This document shows, in pieces, positions 8,702-18,063 of a stretch of DNA of 62,428 bases. A program made the translations under genes and the position numbers. Position 1 is the stretch's first letter; every line of letters starts with the position of its first letter. The stretch is from a bacterium (GTDB lineage Bacteria > SZUA-79 > Acidulodesulfobacterales > Acidulodesulfobacteraceae), in assembly GCA_021825865.1 (NCBI GenBank), contig JAKAFU010000007.1, positions 1 to 62,428 on the forward strand. The letters are read 5' to 3'. The notes under the pieces are model-generated. The model made no database searches and was not told the origin of the DNA. It was given only the letters and a program-made list of their open reading frames with translations.

Positions 8702-9712
8702 TCAGTCTGAAATTATTGTTTTTAATCCTTTAAAAGATTCTACAGAATTAACTGAATATGATAAAATTTCTTTATCTATCCTTTTTACAAGTCCGGTCAA
8801 AACATTCGCAGGACCAACTTCTATTATAGTATTAACGTTTTTATTTTTTTTCATATTAACAACGCAGTCAATCCATCTCACAGGAGAAGTTATCTGAAGA
8901 AGAAGATAGTTTATAGCATCATTTTTTTTCGAATAGCTATTTCCGTCAACATTTGAAAAAATTTTTATATTATTGTCGGAATCATTATACCATTCCGGAT
9001 TTATAAAATTCTTCAGACCTGTTGCCGCATCTTCCATGTAAGGCGTATGAAAAGGAGCGCTTACAGGCAGATAAACAATTTTTTTAGCTCCTTTTTCTTT
9101 CAGTAATTCACAAGCCGTTTCAATATCTTCAGCTTTTCCGGAAATTACCGACTGGACAGGGGAATTATAATTTGCTATAAAAACGGTTCCCTTTACGGCA
9201 CTTCCGTTTTTTTCACCGTCACCAATTCTGCCTGACTTATTATTTATTTCATTAACGGTATCTTCTATAATTCCGGCAGACAAACCTATTACCGCCGCCA
9301 TCTTTCCAAAGCCGACGGGGCACGCGCTCTGCATTAATTCTCCTCTTTTTCTTGTTATAAGCAATGCATTTTTAAATTTTATAATGCCGGCGAAAACATT
9401 CGCGCTGTATTCTCCCAGACTATGACCTGAAGCAGCCGAAATATTATTTATATTAAATTCATTTTTAATAATATTTAAAATAGCTATGCTCATAGTCAAT
9501 ATTGCCGGCTGCGTATTCTCAGTCAAATTCAGCATATTTTCATCATCGCCGAATGTCAGCTTTTTCATATCTATTTTTAAAGTATCCGAAGCCTCCTCCA
9601 GAAACACTTTATATTCCGAGAAATTATCATAGAAGTCTTTGCCCATTTTTATATGCTGCGAGCCCTGCCCCGGAAAAACAAATGCTATATTTCTATCTGT
9701 CATTTCGCTCAT
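8702..9712 (-). CDS. fabD: Malonyl-CoA:ACP transacylase
   Basis: FabD moves malonyl groups from CoA to ACP to supply the elongation cycle. The 336-residue protein has FVFPGQGSQ near the N terminus, the nucleophile Ser98 in GHSLGEYSA, and the APFHTPYM block with the catalytic histidine. It is slightly longer than usual because of a Gly/Asn/Lys-rich loop near residues 158-176. The ATG lies five bases after the fabK stop, so translation is probably coupled. A second ATG three codons in is an alternative start. Confidence 0.95.
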   Translation of the reverse strand: MSEMTDRNIAFVFPGQGSQHIKMGKDFYDNFSEYKVFLEEASDTLKIDMKKLTFGDDENMLNLTENTQPAILTMSIAILNIIKNEFNINNISAASGHSLGEYSANVFAGIIKFKNALLITRKRGELMQSACPVGFGKMAAVIGLSAGIIEDTVNEINNKSGRIGDGEKNGSAVKGTVFIANYNSPVQSVISGKAEDIETACELLKEKGAKKIVYLPVSAPFHTPYMEDAATGLKNFINPEWYNDSDNNIKIFSNVDGNSYSKKNDAINYLLLQITSPVRWIDCVVNMKKNKNVNTIIEVGPANVLTGLVKRIDKEILSYSVNSVESFKGLKTIISD

Positions 9713-9717
9713 TTCAT

Positions 9718-10662
9718 TTATAAAACAAATTTTAAAAAGTTATTTATAAAATCTTCAGTCTGCTGCATAATTTCTTCAATAACATCTTTGACCGATTTTT
9801 CTTCTTTAATGATGCCGGCTATCTGACCGCTCATCATTGAGCCGTATTCTGAATCGCCGTCTATTGCAGCCGCTTTAAGCTTGCCTATTCCTAATTCTTC
9901 ATATTCTTTAATATCTGCGCACTTTTCTTCCAGCTCTAAAAACTGTTTTGACAACTTATTCTTGAGAACCCTTACAGGATGTCCGGTAGGTCTTCCGGTA
10001 ATAACCGTATCCCTGTCGGATGCTTTTATTATCATATTTTTCCAGTTCTGATGAACATTGCATTCTTTCGTAGCTATAAATCTGGTACCCATTTGAATGC
10101 CTGAAGCTCCGAGACACAAGGCCGCGGCAAAACCCCTGAAATCGGCAATACCTCCCGCGGCAATGACGGGGATACCGACATTGTCGGCAACCTGCGGGAC
10201 TAAAGTCATGGTAGTAGATTCGCCAATATGCCCGCCGGACTCCATACCTTCGGCAATTAAGGCATCTGCGCCTGCTTTCTCCATTCTTTTGGCTAATGCC
10301 ACTGCCGGAATAACCGGTATAACTTTTATACCGGCATCATGAAATTTTTTAATAAAAGGACCCGCATTCCCGGCTCCGGTTGTAACAACCGATACTCCTT
10401 CGCTTATAACTGCATCTACAAGTTCGTTTATATATGAAAGATATAATATCAGATTAACTCCAAACGGTTTATCGGTGTTCTCTTTGGCAAGCCGTATCTG
10501 TTTAACCAGCAAATCCGGCGGCATCTGACCGGCTCCTATTATACCCAGACCGCCTGCGTTTGATACGGCTGAAGCGAGGTTGTAATCGGACGCCCATGCC
10601 ATACCGCCTTGAAATATAGGATATTTTATACCTACCAGTTCACATATTGGAGATTTCAGCAT
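9718..10662 (-). CDS. fabK: Enoyl-[acyl-carrier-protein] reductase II (FMN)
   Basis: FabK is a flavoprotein of the nitronate-monooxygenase/2-nitropropane-dioxygenase-like family that reduces trans-2-enoyl-ACP with NAD(P)H, replacing FabI. The 314-residue protein opens with KYPIFQGGMAWAS and contains PFGVNLIL, EGMESGGHIGE and GGIADFRG, the FMN-binding TIM-barrel features of this family. Sitting between fabH and fabD, an ACP reductase role is much more likely than nitronate oxidation. No fabI, fabL or fabV is present nearby. Confidence 0.88.
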   Translation of the reverse strand: MLKSPICELVGIKYPIFQGGMAWASDYNLASAVSNAGGLGIIGAGQMPPDLLVKQIRLAKENTDKPFGVNLILYLSYINELVDAVISEGVSVVTTGAGNAGPFIKKFHDAGIKVIPVIPAVALAKRMEKAGADALIAEGMESGGHIGESTTMTLVPQVADNVGIPVIAAGGIADFRGFAAALCLGASGIQMGTRFIATKECNVHQNWKNMIIKASDRDTVITGRPTGHPVRVLKNKLSKQFLELEEKCADIKEYEELGIGKLKAAAIDGDSEYGSMMSGQIAGIIKEEKSVKDVIEEIMQQTEDFINNFLKFVL

Positions 10663-10841
10663 TTTATTTTAATTTTCCCGACTATAATTATCTATTATAA
10701 AATTTTAATATTTATTGCAAATAGAATAAAATTGGTTTAACCGCACTGCTCAATTTAGCACCTTACTGTACGCAACACCTGCAGCTCAAAAATGTGCACA
10801 GCTGTAAAATAATGAATAAATGGCATCTGCCGCTGATTAAA

Positions 10842-11831
10842 TTACCATTTTATCATAGCCGAAGCCCATGTCAAACCTGCTCCTATAGCATCAACAAGAA
10901 CAATGTCCCCTTGTTTGATTCTGCCGCTTCTATACGCTTCATCCAAAGCAAGCGGTATAGAACCGCTTGAAGTGTTGCCGTATTTATAAACATCGACAAA
11001 AACCTTTTCTATCGGAAAACCTAATTTTTTGGCAGTTGCCTCTATTATTCTTGTATTAGCCTGATGAGGCACAAATAAATCAATATCTTCAGAATTAAAA
11101 TTATTATATTTTATAGCTTCTTGCGCAACATCTCTAAGATAATTAACCGCATACTTAAAAAGTTCCGAACCTTTCATTTTGATATAATGTTCCCGATTGC
11201 TCACAGACTCCGCTGAAGCAGGGATGTTAGAGCCTCCTGCAGGCAGTTTTAATATCTCATCATGTCCGCCTTCGGAATGGATATGCGTTGATAGTATTCC
11301 TCTGCCGGATTTGTCATCGTCGTCTGCCGATAAAACAAGAGCTCCTCCGCCATCGCCGAATAATACGCATGTCGATCTGTCCGTATAATCCGTGATCCTT
11401 GAAAGAATGTCCACACCTATAACAAGAGCATTTTTAAACTGCCCCGACTTAATCAGAGAATCGGCAACCGAAAGAGAATATATAAACCCTGCGCATCCGG
11501 CGCTAAGGTCAAATGCTGCTGCTTTTTTAATGCCGAGATTATTTTGCACTATACAAGATGTAGACGGGAAAATCATATCGGGCGTCACCGTTCCGATAAT
11601 AATCAGGTCAATATCGCACGGCCGCATATTTGCCATTTCAAGAGCTTTTCTTGATGCCTCTGTGGCAATATCTGAAGTTTTAATATTTTTATCGGCTATC
11701 CTGCGTTCTTTTATACCGGTGCGCGACACTATCCAATCGTCGGAAGTATCAACTATTTTAAGTAAATCCTCGTTAGAAAGAATTTTATCAGGTACATAAG
11801 AACCAATGCCTTTTATGATTGAACGTAACAA
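10842..11831 (-). CDS. fabH: 3-oxoacyl-[acyl-carrier-protein] synthase III
   Basis: FabH starts fatty acid synthesis by condensing acetyl-CoA (or a branched primer) with malonyl-ACP. The 329-residue protein has the Cys-His-Asn triad: C113 in LSAGCAGFIYSL, H256 in VPHQANTRI and N286 in YGNTSSGS. The first residues (MLRSIIKGIGSYVP) fit the family, so the TTG start at 11829-11831 is probably real, although no strong SD sequence precedes it. It follows plsX by 67 bases. A 180-base gap with no recognisable element separates it from fabK. Confidence 0.95.
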   Translation of the reverse strand: MLRSIIKGIGSYVPDKILSNEDLLKIVDTSDDWIVSRTGIKERRIADKNIKTSDIATEASRKALEMANMRPCDIDLIIIGTVTPDMIFPSTSCIVQNNLGIKKAAAFDLSAGCAGFIYSLSVADSLIKSGQFKNALVIGVDILSRITDYTDRSTCVLFGDGGGALVLSADDDDKSGRGILSTHIHSEGGHDEILKLPAGGSNIPASAESVSNREHYIKMKGSELFKYAVNYLRDVAQEAIKYNNFNSEDIDLFVPHQANTRIIEATAKKLGFPIEKVFVDVYKYGNTSSGSIPLALDEAYRSGRIKQGDIVLVDAIGAGLTWASAMIKW

Positions 11832-11898
11832 TTTTTAATCCGTAATTAAAAAGTTAAAAAAAGTAAACTGCCTCTTTGTGTTTATACTGAAGACATCG

Positions 11899-12939
11899 CT
11901 ATGCAATCTTCGCCTCTTTATTATTAACAGCTTCAACGTTTAATTCAATCTTTTTGCTTATCTTTAAATTTATTTCCTGTTCCGCAAATCTTTTTGCCAT
12001 TCTTATTCCGCTTGCAATTGCTTTTGGGGAAGCACCGCCGTGGGCAATAAACCCTACGCCGTTAATTCCAAGAAGAGGTGCTCCGCCATATTCATTATGG
12101 TCGACTAATTTCTTAAAATTTTTTAATGCTTTTGACGCAAGTAATACACCTATCTTAGCCATTATACTTTTGTTTACTTCTTCTCTCAATAGTTTAAATA
12201 TAGTTTCTGCCAGAGTTTCGGAAGATTTTAGTATGACATTTCCTGTAAACCCGTCGCACACGACTACATCTGCCTTACCGTTAAAAATTTCTCTGCCCTC
12301 TACATAGCCAAGAAAATTTATATCTATTTTTTTAATTATCTTAAATGCTTCTCTTGTTAATTCATTTCCCTTAGACTCTTCTTCTCCGTTGCTTAGCAGT
12401 CCGACGACGGGACTGTCGATATGCTTAATAAATGAGGCATATTCGGAACCCATAATCGCAAACTGCGCCAGATGATGCGGTTTGACATCAACATTGGCCC
12501 CTGCATCTAACAGTACTGTATGTCCGCCTACAGATGGCATAACAGTGGCAATAGCAGGCCTGTCTATACCTTTAAGTCTTTTAAGTACAAACATGGCTAT
12601 AGCCAACGAAGCACCGGTATTGCCTGCGCTTATTACAGCATCTGCTTCTTTACTGTGAACCATTTCATAAGCAATTCTCAAAGAAGAATCCCTTTTATTT
12701 CTTACGATAGAGGAAGGAGAATCCTTCATAGTTATCTGTTCGGATGCATTGCGGATTTTTAATCTTTTCAGAACTGCATCAGAACAATCTATCTTGTCTA
12801 TAATTTCCAAAAGTATCTTTTCGTCGCCTACAAGAATAACTTCTAAATTATTGTCTGATTTAAGCTCCTCTATCGCCCCTAAAATCTCAGGATTTGGGGC
12901 ATTATCTGAACCAAAAGCATCTAGAGCTATTTTAACCAT
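11899..12939 (-). CDS. plsX: Phosphate acyltransferase PlsX
   Basis: PlsX makes acyl-phosphate from acyl-ACP, the first acyl donor for glycerolipid synthesis by PlsY. The 346-residue protein opens with IALDAFGSDNAPNPEI and has the family blocks SAGNTGA, DAGAN and VVCDGFTGNV. It sits in the widespread yceD-rpmF-plsX-fabH order, so the assignment is firm. An extra hydrophilic tail follows the last conserved block. The nearest SD-like sequence is rather far from the ATG. Confidence 0.96.
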   Translation of the reverse strand: MVKIALDAFGSDNAPNPEILGAIEELKSDNNLEVILVGDEKILLEIIDKIDCSDAVLKRLKIRNASEQITMKDSPSSIVRNKRDSSLRIAYEMVHSKEADAVISAGNTGASLAIAMFVLKRLKGIDRPAIATVMPSVGGHTVLLDAGANVDVKPHHLAQFAIMGSEYASFIKHIDSPVVGLLSNGEEESKGNELTREAFKIIKKIDINFLGYVEGREIFNGKADVVVCDGFTGNVILKSSETLAETIFKLLREEVNKSIMAKIGVLLASKALKNFKKLVDHNEYGGAPLLGINGVGFIAHGGASPKAIASGIRMAKRFAEQEINLKISKKIELNVEAVNNKEAKIA

Positions 12940-12985
12940 AATAAGTTTAGGCTCACCTGAAGTTTATTTAAAATAATAAATAATA

Positions 12986-13180
12986 TTAGCTTGCAGATTT
13001 TTCAACCTTGTCTACAATTATTTTTCTGCCGTTATATGTGTTGCAATTTGAACACATTCTGTGAGGCAGTGTAGCTTCGCCGCAAGTCGGACATTTTACA
13101 TAATTGACAGACGTCAGGCTGTCATGCGTTCTTCTTTTATCTCTTCTGCATTTGCTATGTCTTTTTTTAGGATTTGCCAT
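12986..13180 (-). CDS. rpmF: 50S ribosomal protein L32
   Basis: L32 is a small structural protein of the large ribosomal subunit. The 64-residue sequence begins with the standard MANPKKRHSKCRRDKRR and has two CxxC pairs, CPTC and CSNC, so it is the zinc-binding form (as opposed to the zinc-free form that lacks these cysteines). AGGAG precedes the ATG. It lies between yceD and plsX, as in most bacteria. Confidence 0.97.
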   Translation of the reverse strand: MANPKKRHSKCRRDKRRTHDSLTSVNYVKCPTCGEATLPHRMCSNCNTYNGRKIIVDKVEKSAS

Positions 13181-13367
13181 AATTAATATCTCCTGATTGT
13201 TTTGGTCTTAGTTTCTATTTATTTTATTTTAATCTATTTTTATTTTTAATTTATTTTATTATATTGCATTTTTATTGTTATTTTATACAATCATAATTAT
13301 ATAAAACTGAACGGGCCATGCTGCACGGTAATATATAAAACGCATTCACATCATACCTGTATTTTTA

Positions 13368-13886
13368 TCAATTATATATAATAATATTTCTGTCGGCGCA
13401 TTTACACCTTTCTTTATTTAAATCCGCGCCGCATGACGGACAGAGTCCCTTGCAATCATTTGAACACAGCGGATTAAGAGGAATAAGCAGATTAATCGCC
13501 TCGATGCAAATATTATATAAATCAACCGAATTTCCGTCATAATAGCCTAAGTCCATTTCTTCTTCTTTTAACTCAATATTTCTGCCGCCACTGACAATAT
13601 CATTCTTATCCGGCTCTAAAGGAACATATATAAGATTTAAAATTTCGTCAATATTGTAATTATAACTATTTAAACATCTTACACATTCTAAAACCGCAGA
13701 CGCCTTTAATTTGACCTGCGCAATAAGTCTCGAACCTTTCAAACTCAGTGTGATTTCGGCTAAAAAATCATAATCGCCGTTTAAAGTTATATTATTTTCC
13801 GCCAACATATTAATAAAATTATGGTCGGATAATTTAATAGAATATTTATTGGAATTTTTATCTAACTTTTTTAAATTAACAAGCAT
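13368..13886 (-). CDS. yceD: YceD/DUF177 family protein
   Basis: The 172-residue protein matches the DUF177 (YceD) family that nearly always precedes rpmF and has been linked to 23S rRNA or ribosome biogenesis. Visible features are a CVRC pair near residue 88 and a C-terminal cysteine cluster, CSNDCKGLCPSCG followed by CKC, which probably binds a metal. Mechanism is not known for this family. It is the first gene of the yceD-rpmF-plsX-fab block and lies 230 bases downstream of valS, so a promoter could lie in that gap. Confidence 0.88.
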   Translation of the reverse strand: MLVNLKKLDKNSNKYSIKLSDHNFINMLAENNITLNGDYDFLAEITLSLKGSRLIAQVKLKASAVLECVRCLNSYNYNIDEILNLIYVPLEPDKNDIVSGGRNIELKEEEMDLGYYDGNSVDLYNICIEAINLLIPLNPLCSNDCKGLCPSCGADLNKERCKCADRNIIIYN

Positions 13887-14116
13887 ATTTAATTAAAATA
13901 ACAAATAAAAATGACAGTATATTATTAAATTAAATTTCGGAATTGTCAACCTTCAATTTTAAAACTCTATTATTCTATGTTTTTTCGTATTTTTTTGTAT
14001 TCTATATTGCTTTTATTATTATCTGTTTTATTATATTGTATATTACCTTATTATCATTTATTTTTATAACTTATTGCTATTATTTATATATACTTTAAAA
14101 TGCATCAGCTCTCACG

Positions 14117-16702
14117 CTAACTTTCAAAAGATATATAAATTTTAGAATCGCCGCCTGCTCCAAAGTCAGCTTTTTCGGATATAATTATGTCTTCCGCTCT
14201 GCATGCAGACATTATATCTGTAGAAAAATTCCTTACTATTTCCATCAGCTGCGCATCCGGCGAATAGACATATATTTTTTTTACTTTATGATTCTGATGA
14301 AGATTTAAATTAGTTCTTAATTTTCTGGATAAATCTAAAACGGCAAGCAAAACAGCAACATCTTTAGCAGCGCTTTCATTAATCAGTTCATGCCTATATA
14401 CGGGCCAGACGCACTGATGAATGCTTTCCTCTGTCTCAAAATTTTTATAAAACGACAGGTATAATTCTTCTGTTATAAAAGGCAAGAACGGAGCAAAAAG
14501 TTTCAGCATATTAAACGATACATAATACATCGTATTCAGAGATTGAACTTTTCTGTCGTTAAATGAAGCGTCTTCCTCCCAGAAAATATTTTTAACTATT
14601 TCAAGATAATTATCGCAATATATATTATAAAAAAAATCGCTCACAATCCTCAATGCGGAAGAATATTCGTAAGATTCAAAATATTCTTCGCATGCTTTCA
14701 ATGTTTTTTGAAATTCGCTAAGCAGCCAGCCGTCAACTACGGATAAATCAGCTGAATTTAATTTGTCAAGAGACGCCGTTCCGAATATCGGTTTAAAATC
14801 TTCATTGGATTTAATGCTGTTAATATTAGTGATAAAAAACCTGACTGCATTCCATAATTTTATTAACAGTCTTCTGCCGTTTGCAACATCTTCTTCGCTG
14901 AATCTTAAATCCTGACCTAAATTTGCTTTTGCAGCCCAGTATCTTAAGGCATCGGCAGAATATTTTTCTATTATTTCTTCCGGCGCAACAAAATTGCCGA
15001 GACTCTTTGACATTTTTTTTCCGCTTTTATCAAGACCCCAGCCGCTTATCATAACATTTTTAAAAGGAATATCGCCTGTATGGTAAATTGATTTAACAAC
15101 TGTATAAAAAAGCCATGTCCGTATTATTTCCTGTGCCTGAGGTCTTAAAGTCATGGGCATTATTTTTATTTCTTTATTTTTCCTATTCGTATTATCTGAA
15201 CTATTTACATGCGAATCAAAATCAAAATTAGCCCAGTTTGAATTTATAAAAGGCGTCAAGGAGGATGTCATCCATGTATCCATCACGTCATTTTCGGGAA
15301 TAAATTCGTTATTTCCGCAAACACGGCATATGCTGACGTGCTTAGGTTTTGAAGCAGCCGGGTCAACGGGCAGCTCATCTTCTTCGGCTATAACCGGTTC
15401 GCCGCATTTAGAGCAATACCATACCGGAAACGGTACGCCGTAAAATCTCTGCCTTGAAATATTCCAGTCCCACTTAATATTTTGGACCCATTCATCGTAT
15501 CGTGTTTTCATAAAAGCCGGATACCAGTTAATTTTACTTCCGGCGTCAATAAATTGAGCTTTATTGTTTAATATCGTAATAAACCATTGGGGCGTCTGAA
15601 CAAATTCTACCGCAGTGCTGCATCTGTCATGAATACCTACATTATGCCGCAATTTTTTTTCATTTTTAATCAACGATATTTTTTTTAAATCTTCGACTAT
15701 ATTTTTTTTAGCATCTTTGACGTTCAGTCCTGCGTAAGCACGCGCTTTTTCATTTAATCTGCCTGAAGGTTCAATGATTATCGCAGTGTCTAATTTATGC
15801 TCTTTCCATTTTTTTACGTCTTCGGCATCACCCCATGTGCATACCATCATAAGACCTGTCCCATAATTCATTTCTACCGATTCGTCAAATTTGACGGGAA
15901 CGGTATGTTCGTAAATCGGTATTCTGATTAATTCGTCTTTCAAATGCGAATATCTTGAATCAGACGGATTGGCGTAAATTGCAACGCATGCGCCGAGAAG
16001 CTCCGGTCTGGTAGTCGATATAATCAATTTTTCTCCGGAAGATGAGCTGAATTCGATATCAAATAAAATTCCGTCAAATTCTTCTATTGCAATATCAGCC
16101 TGCGCAAGCGAAGTCCTGCAGGAAGGACACCATATAATCGGTTCATCCCGTCTTTCTACCAATTTTTTGCCATAAAGCTCTATAAATGATTTTTGAGAGG
16201 TTTTTCTGCATTTCGCATCTATTGTAGAATAAGTTAAACTCCAATCTACGCTTATGCCGAGCGCCTGCCATAACTCTTTATATGTGCTAATCCCGATTTT
16301 TGTTTCTTTAAGGCATAAATCGATAAACTCGTCTCTGGTAATTTTAGACTTATTTATTTTATACTTTTTTTCAACATACCTTTCTGTAGGAAGACCGTTG
16401 TCGTCAAATCCCATAGGATAAAAAATATTAAAACCTTTCATCCTCTTGTATCGGATTATGAACTCAGCCTGAGAATAGCTCATTGCATGACCGACATGAA
16501 GATGAGCCGAAGATACGTAAGGAGGAGGCGTGTCTATAGAAAATATATGTGAAAAATCGCCGGATGAGTTGTCATCGCTGCACTCTTTATTTTCATTTTT
16601 AAATTTATATATATTATTGCTTTCCCAGTATTCGGCAATCTTTTTTTCCGCCGATTTATAGTCATAATTTTTAGGGAAGTCTGTAAAATTGGTTTTTTGC
16701 AT
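14117..16702 (-). CDS. valS: Valyl-tRNA synthetase, archaeal-type
   Basis: ValS charges tRNA-Val. The 861-residue class I synthetase has its HIGH motif as HVGH (69-72) and a KMSKS motif in DKSGKKMSKSLGNF. It carries the YPMGFDDNGLPTER block in place of the bacterial PGTDHAGIAT type. That block, the two cysteine pairs in the editing/zinc region (CPSC, CSKCGEP, CRVCG) and the lack of the long C-terminal coiled coil place it with the archaeal-type ValS also found in Rickettsia, spirochaetes and some anaerobes. It lies downstream of recR with a 104-base gap containing 17-bp repeats. A Ser/Asn-rich stretch near residues 36-50 and another near 475 are extra to the family. Confidence 0.93.
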   Translation of the reverse strand: MQKTNFTDFPKNYDYKSAEKKIAEYWESNNIYKFKNENKECSDDNSSGDFSHIFSIDTPPPYVSSAHLHVGHAMSYSQAEFIIRYKRMKGFNIFYPMGFDDNGLPTERYVEKKYKINKSKITRDEFIDLCLKETKIGISTYKELWQALGISVDWSLTYSTIDAKCRKTSQKSFIELYGKKLVERRDEPIIWCPSCRTSLAQADIAIEEFDGILFDIEFSSSSGEKLIISTTRPELLGACVAIYANPSDSRYSHLKDELIRIPIYEHTVPVKFDESVEMNYGTGLMMVCTWGDAEDVKKWKEHKLDTAIIIEPSGRLNEKARAYAGLNVKDAKKNIVEDLKKISLIKNEKKLRHNVGIHDRCSTAVEFVQTPQWFITILNNKAQFIDAGSKINWYPAFMKTRYDEWVQNIKWDWNISRQRFYGVPFPVWYCSKCGEPVIAEEDELPVDPAASKPKHVSICRVCGNNEFIPENDVMDTWMTSSLTPFINSNWANFDFDSHVNSSDNTNRKNKEIKIMPMTLRPQAQEIIRTWLFYTVVKSIYHTGDIPFKNVMISGWGLDKSGKKMSKSLGNFVAPEEIIEKYSADALRYWAAKANLGQDLRFSEEDVANGRRLLIKLWNAVRFFITNINSIKSNEDFKPIFGTASLDKLNSADLSVVDGWLLSEFQKTLKACEEYFESYEYSSALRIVSDFFYNIYCDNYLEIVKNIFWEEDASFNDRKVQSLNTMYYVSFNMLKLFAPFLPFITEELYLSFYKNFETEESIHQCVWPVYRHELINESAAKDVAVLLAVLDLSRKLRTNLNLHQNHKVKKIYVYSPDAQLMEIVRNFSTDIMSACRAEDIIISEKADFGAGGDSKIYISFES

Positions 16703-16734
16703 AGTTTTATAAGTCTATCAATTTTTTTGATAAA

Positions 16735-16785
16735 AATCAAACTATCTTTGAAATCAAAGTATCTTCAAAATCAAAGTATCTTTGG
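16735..16785. repeat. Three 17-bp direct repeats upstream of valS
   Basis: Three tandem units of the form AATCAAAGTATCTTTGA run through 16735-16751, 16752-16768 and 16769-16785, with 2 to 4 differences between units. Each unit contains a small palindrome (CAAAG/CTTTG). They end 33 bases before the valS ATG on the coding strand, within its leader. They could be a protein-binding array or a simple slippage product. Confidence 0.75.
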
Positions 16786-16806
16786 CAACTATCATAGCGG
16801 TTTATC

Positions 16807-17412
16807 TCAAAACTTTTTTCTGCCGGAAATGGCTTCGGCTAACGTATTTTTATCAACGTACTCAAGGTCGGAACCAACGGGTATGCCGCGGGCTAATGCC
16901 GTTATATTAACATTATACGGCGCTAATAATTTTTGAATATAAAAAGACGTTGCTTCTCCATTCGAGTTTGGATTTAGAGCAATAACTATTTCTTCAAATC
17001 CGCCGTTTGCGACTCTGTCAACTAATTCTTCAATTTTGATGTCATCAGGACCGACGCCTTCAAGCGGATTGATTAATCCGTGAAGAACATGATAATAGCC
17101 GTTATAATTTCCGCTCTTTTCAAAAACATAGATAATCTCGGGATTTTCTACGATGCAGAGCATTTTAGAATTTCTTGAGCCGTTGGAACATATAGGGCAC
17201 AGTTCTTCTTCGCTTGACAGATTAAAACAGATTTTGCAGAGATTCACATGTTTTTTAGCATTAATTATAGAATTAGCAAGACCGAAAGCAGCGGCATCAT
17301 TCTGAGACAGTATATGGAAAGCCAGTCTTCTTGCCGTACGCTCGCCTATTCCGGGAAGTTTTTTTAGCGAAAAAACTAAATCCCTGACATAATCGTTGTG
17401 TTCATTAGGCAT
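16807..17412 (-). CDS. recR: Recombination protein RecR
   Basis: RecR acts with RecO (and RecF) to load RecA on gapped DNA. The 201-residue protein has the helix-hairpin-helix LPGIGERTARRLA (19-31), a four-cysteine zinc finger (C59, C62, C72, C75) and a Toprim domain beginning near residue 85. Length is normal. It is third in the dnaX-ybaB-recR order that is conserved across bacteria, which supports all three calls. No other rec gene is in the window. Confidence 0.96.
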   Translation of the reverse strand: MPNEHNDYVRDLVFSLKKLPGIGERTARRLAFHILSQNDAAAFGLANSIINAKKHVNLCKICFNLSSEEELCPICSNGSRNSKMLCIVENPEIIYVFEKSGNYNGYYHVLHGLINPLEGVGPDDIKIEELVDRVANGGFEEIVIALNPNSNGEATSFYIQKLLAPYNVNITALARGIPVGSDLEYVDKNTLAEAISGRKKF

Positions 17413-17554
17413 ATTTAATTTAGTTAATCAATTAGTTATCTGTATAAAAGAATATTTATTTTGTAATTACCGTAAATAATATAAAATTAGCGTATTAATT
17501 ATTAATATAATTAGAATACAATTATTTATTTATTTATTTAATTAATTAATTAAA

Positions 17555-17869
17555 TTAAAATAAACCCGGAATATTTAAGCCTCCCGTGAGTTTAGACATT
17601 TCACCGGAAATAAGGTCTTTGGATTTATTTAATGCCTCATTAACAGAAGCCACTATTAAGTCCTGCAGCATTTCTACATCGTCCGGATTTACCACTGTTT
17701 TATCTATATCTATAGAAATCAATTCCTGTTTACCGTTAACCTTAGAAGTTATCATACCTCCTCCCGAACTGGCTTCTACTACTTTCTCGGCAAGTTCTTC
17801 CTGCATTTTAAGCATATCGGATTGGAGTTTCTGAGCCTGTTTAAGCATTCCTGAAATATTTTTTGACAT
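17555..17869 (-). CDS. ybaB: YbaB/EbfC family nucleoid-associated protein
   Basis: YbaB/EbfC is a small DNA-binding protein that forms dimeric tweezers on DNA and is usually co-expressed with dnaX and recR. The protein is 104 residues from the chosen start, with the typical coiled N-terminal helix (MLKQAQKLQSDMLKMQEEL) and a VNGKQELISIDID strand. I chose the ATG at 17869 rather than the one at 17881, because the GGAGG ribosome site overlaps the upstream ATG and is correctly spaced (5 bases) for the downstream one. Confidence 0.93.
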   Translation of the reverse strand: MSKNISGMLKQAQKLQSDMLKMQEELAEKVVEASSGGGMITSKVNGKQELISIDIDKTVVNPDDVEMLQDLIVASVNEALNKSKDLISGEMSKLTGGLNIPGLF

Positions 17870-17872
17870 TTT

Positions 17873-17880
17873 AACCTCCA
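17873..17880 (-). promoter_or_regulatory. Shine-Dalgarno sequence that fixes the ybaB start
   Basis: On the coding strand TGGAGGTT occupies these bases and shares its first two bases with an upstream in-frame ATG at 17881-17879. A ribosome bound here would start at the ATG at 17869, giving MSKNISG, which also matches where the family usually begins. Confidence 0.8.
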
Positions 17881-18063
17881 TTTATATGAATAATATGTTT
17901 AATGCAAATTATATACGCTTTTTATATTTTATATATGTTTAAGACTTAATATAATTTATGCAGAATAAACATACAAATACAAAAAGCATTTGCGCACGAC
18001 GCATTATATCATTAATTTAATTTATTATTAATTTTTTATCAACAAAAATTTACATATATATTT

